From assembly GCA_014155875.1 (NCBI GenBank), contig JACEFZ010004203.1, positions 262,501-326,500 on the forward strand: DNA of 64,000 bases. The letters run 5' to 3'. The first letter of the stretch is position 1. Each line of letters begins with the position of its first letter. Under the pieces are notes generated by a model that worked only from the letters and a program-made list of their open reading frames with translations, did not search any database and had not been told where the DNA came from. Positions 63,691-64,000 of this stretch are shown one piece after another. The translations under genes were made by a program, and so were the position numbers. Origin of the DNA: Cepaea nemoralis (lineage: Eukaryota > Mollusca > Gastropoda > Stylommatophora > Helicidae).

Positions 63691-63877
63691 TGTAGACATA
63701 CATATCCTTCCTACACGGCATTAACTGATGAAGTGCTATGGGCTGATTCATCGTCTTAAGCGACTTCTTGTATCTGCCATGGACTTATATATATCCGAAA
63801 TGTTGTCTTTGCGTTATAATACAACATGTTTGCTATAATATTAACAACTTTTAAGTTAAAGTCTTTTAAAAAGTCTA
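63691..63877. other. Unassigned short stretch
   Basis: No element recognised. Confidence 0.35.
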
Positions 63878-64000
63878 AAAAGTCGAGAGGATCGACTTCA
63901 TTGCACCGGGTTTTATCCCATACGGCTCGGTCTCAATCTGCAGGGCGGCCTACTAAAGGCGTCGCATAAAGCACGAACTCCATAGCTCCGGCGACGATCC
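63878..64000 (-). mobile_element. SINE S2, cut by window end
   Basis: GTCGAGAGGATCGACTTCAT, GCACCGGGTTTTATCCCA, GCACGAACTCCATAGCTCC: the S2 3' half on the minus strand. The head would lie beyond 64000. Confidence 0.88.

Overview
The window looks like non-coding-rich genomic DNA from an invertebrate animal, most likely a lophotrochozoan such as a mollusc. That placement is inference from the style of the retrotransposons, the many tRNA-derived SINEs and the abundance of simple repeats. Nothing bacterial is present: there are no operons, ribosome binding sites or rRNA. Roughly nine tenths of the sequence is introns, decayed retroposons and tandem repeats.

The only host gene I can support is a class C G-protein-coupled receptor of the metabotropic glutamate receptor (mGluR) type on the minus strand. 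Six internal exons are recognisable (5' to 3' on the minus strand: 60466-60141, 45813-45624, 41957-41711, 29388-29159, 21854-21611, 2543-2336). Every junction has AG/GT borders and compatible phases, giving about 481 residues that cover most of the extracellular Venus-flytrap ligand domain and the first cysteines of the cysteine-rich domain. The signal-peptide end lies beyond 60466, possibly beyond the window. The rest of the cysteine-rich domain, the seven-helix region and the tail would lie below position 1. The first visible exon has an apparent 1-bp insertion that breaks the frame. The last visible exon has two partial extra copies downstream.

The introns (3.7 to 19 kb) are filled with repeats. 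LINE names used here are local: LINE-A (RT with YADD; C-terminal FGHVMRR motif; ATG-, GATG- or GATT-type tail), LINE-B (GHIERMED motif; GAA tail), LINE-C (GHVLRMD motif), LINE-D (GHASRLP motif; GATGA tail), LINE-E (WNPQGK motif), LINE-F (one fragment), LINE-H (carries RNase H), and one CR1/L2-like fragment. SINE names: S1, S2, S3 (about 288 bp, two copies with clear target duplications), S4 (406 bp with a 14-bp target duplication), S5 and S6 (a fold-back variant exists). There is a mariner-like palindromic MITE (three copies), a 353-bp hAT element with a perfect 8-bp target duplication, and a probable 4-kb non-autonomous Helitron (about 52126-56080) that contains a 3-kb polypyrimidine tract and several tandem copies of its own 3' end.

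Layout. 1-4.3 kb: LINE and SINE debris, mGluR exon and its partial copies, RNase H LINE. 4.4-5.3 kb: giant GAA array. 5.3-18.5 kb: SINEs and LINE fragments. 18.6-21.5 kb: SINE-broken LINE-A and a 19-bp minisatellite grown from a SINE tail. 21.6 kb: exon. 22.4-25.1 kb: 33-bp minisatellite with a 627-bp higher-order period. 25.6-28.2 kb: CA- and CT-rich tracts. 28.4-29.1 kb: 15-bp minisatellite, then an exon. 31-32 kb: 41-bp minisatellite. 32.8-34.8 kb: nested insertions. 35.6-40.8 kb: nested LINEs. 41.7 and 45.6 kb: exons. 46-51.9 kb: SINEs, a 40-bp minisatellite and GAA arrays. 52-56 kb: Helitron. 56-59.5 kb: LINE-B and LINE-A. 60.1-60.5 kb: exon. 60.6-64 kb: SINE heads and a 32-bp minisatellite.
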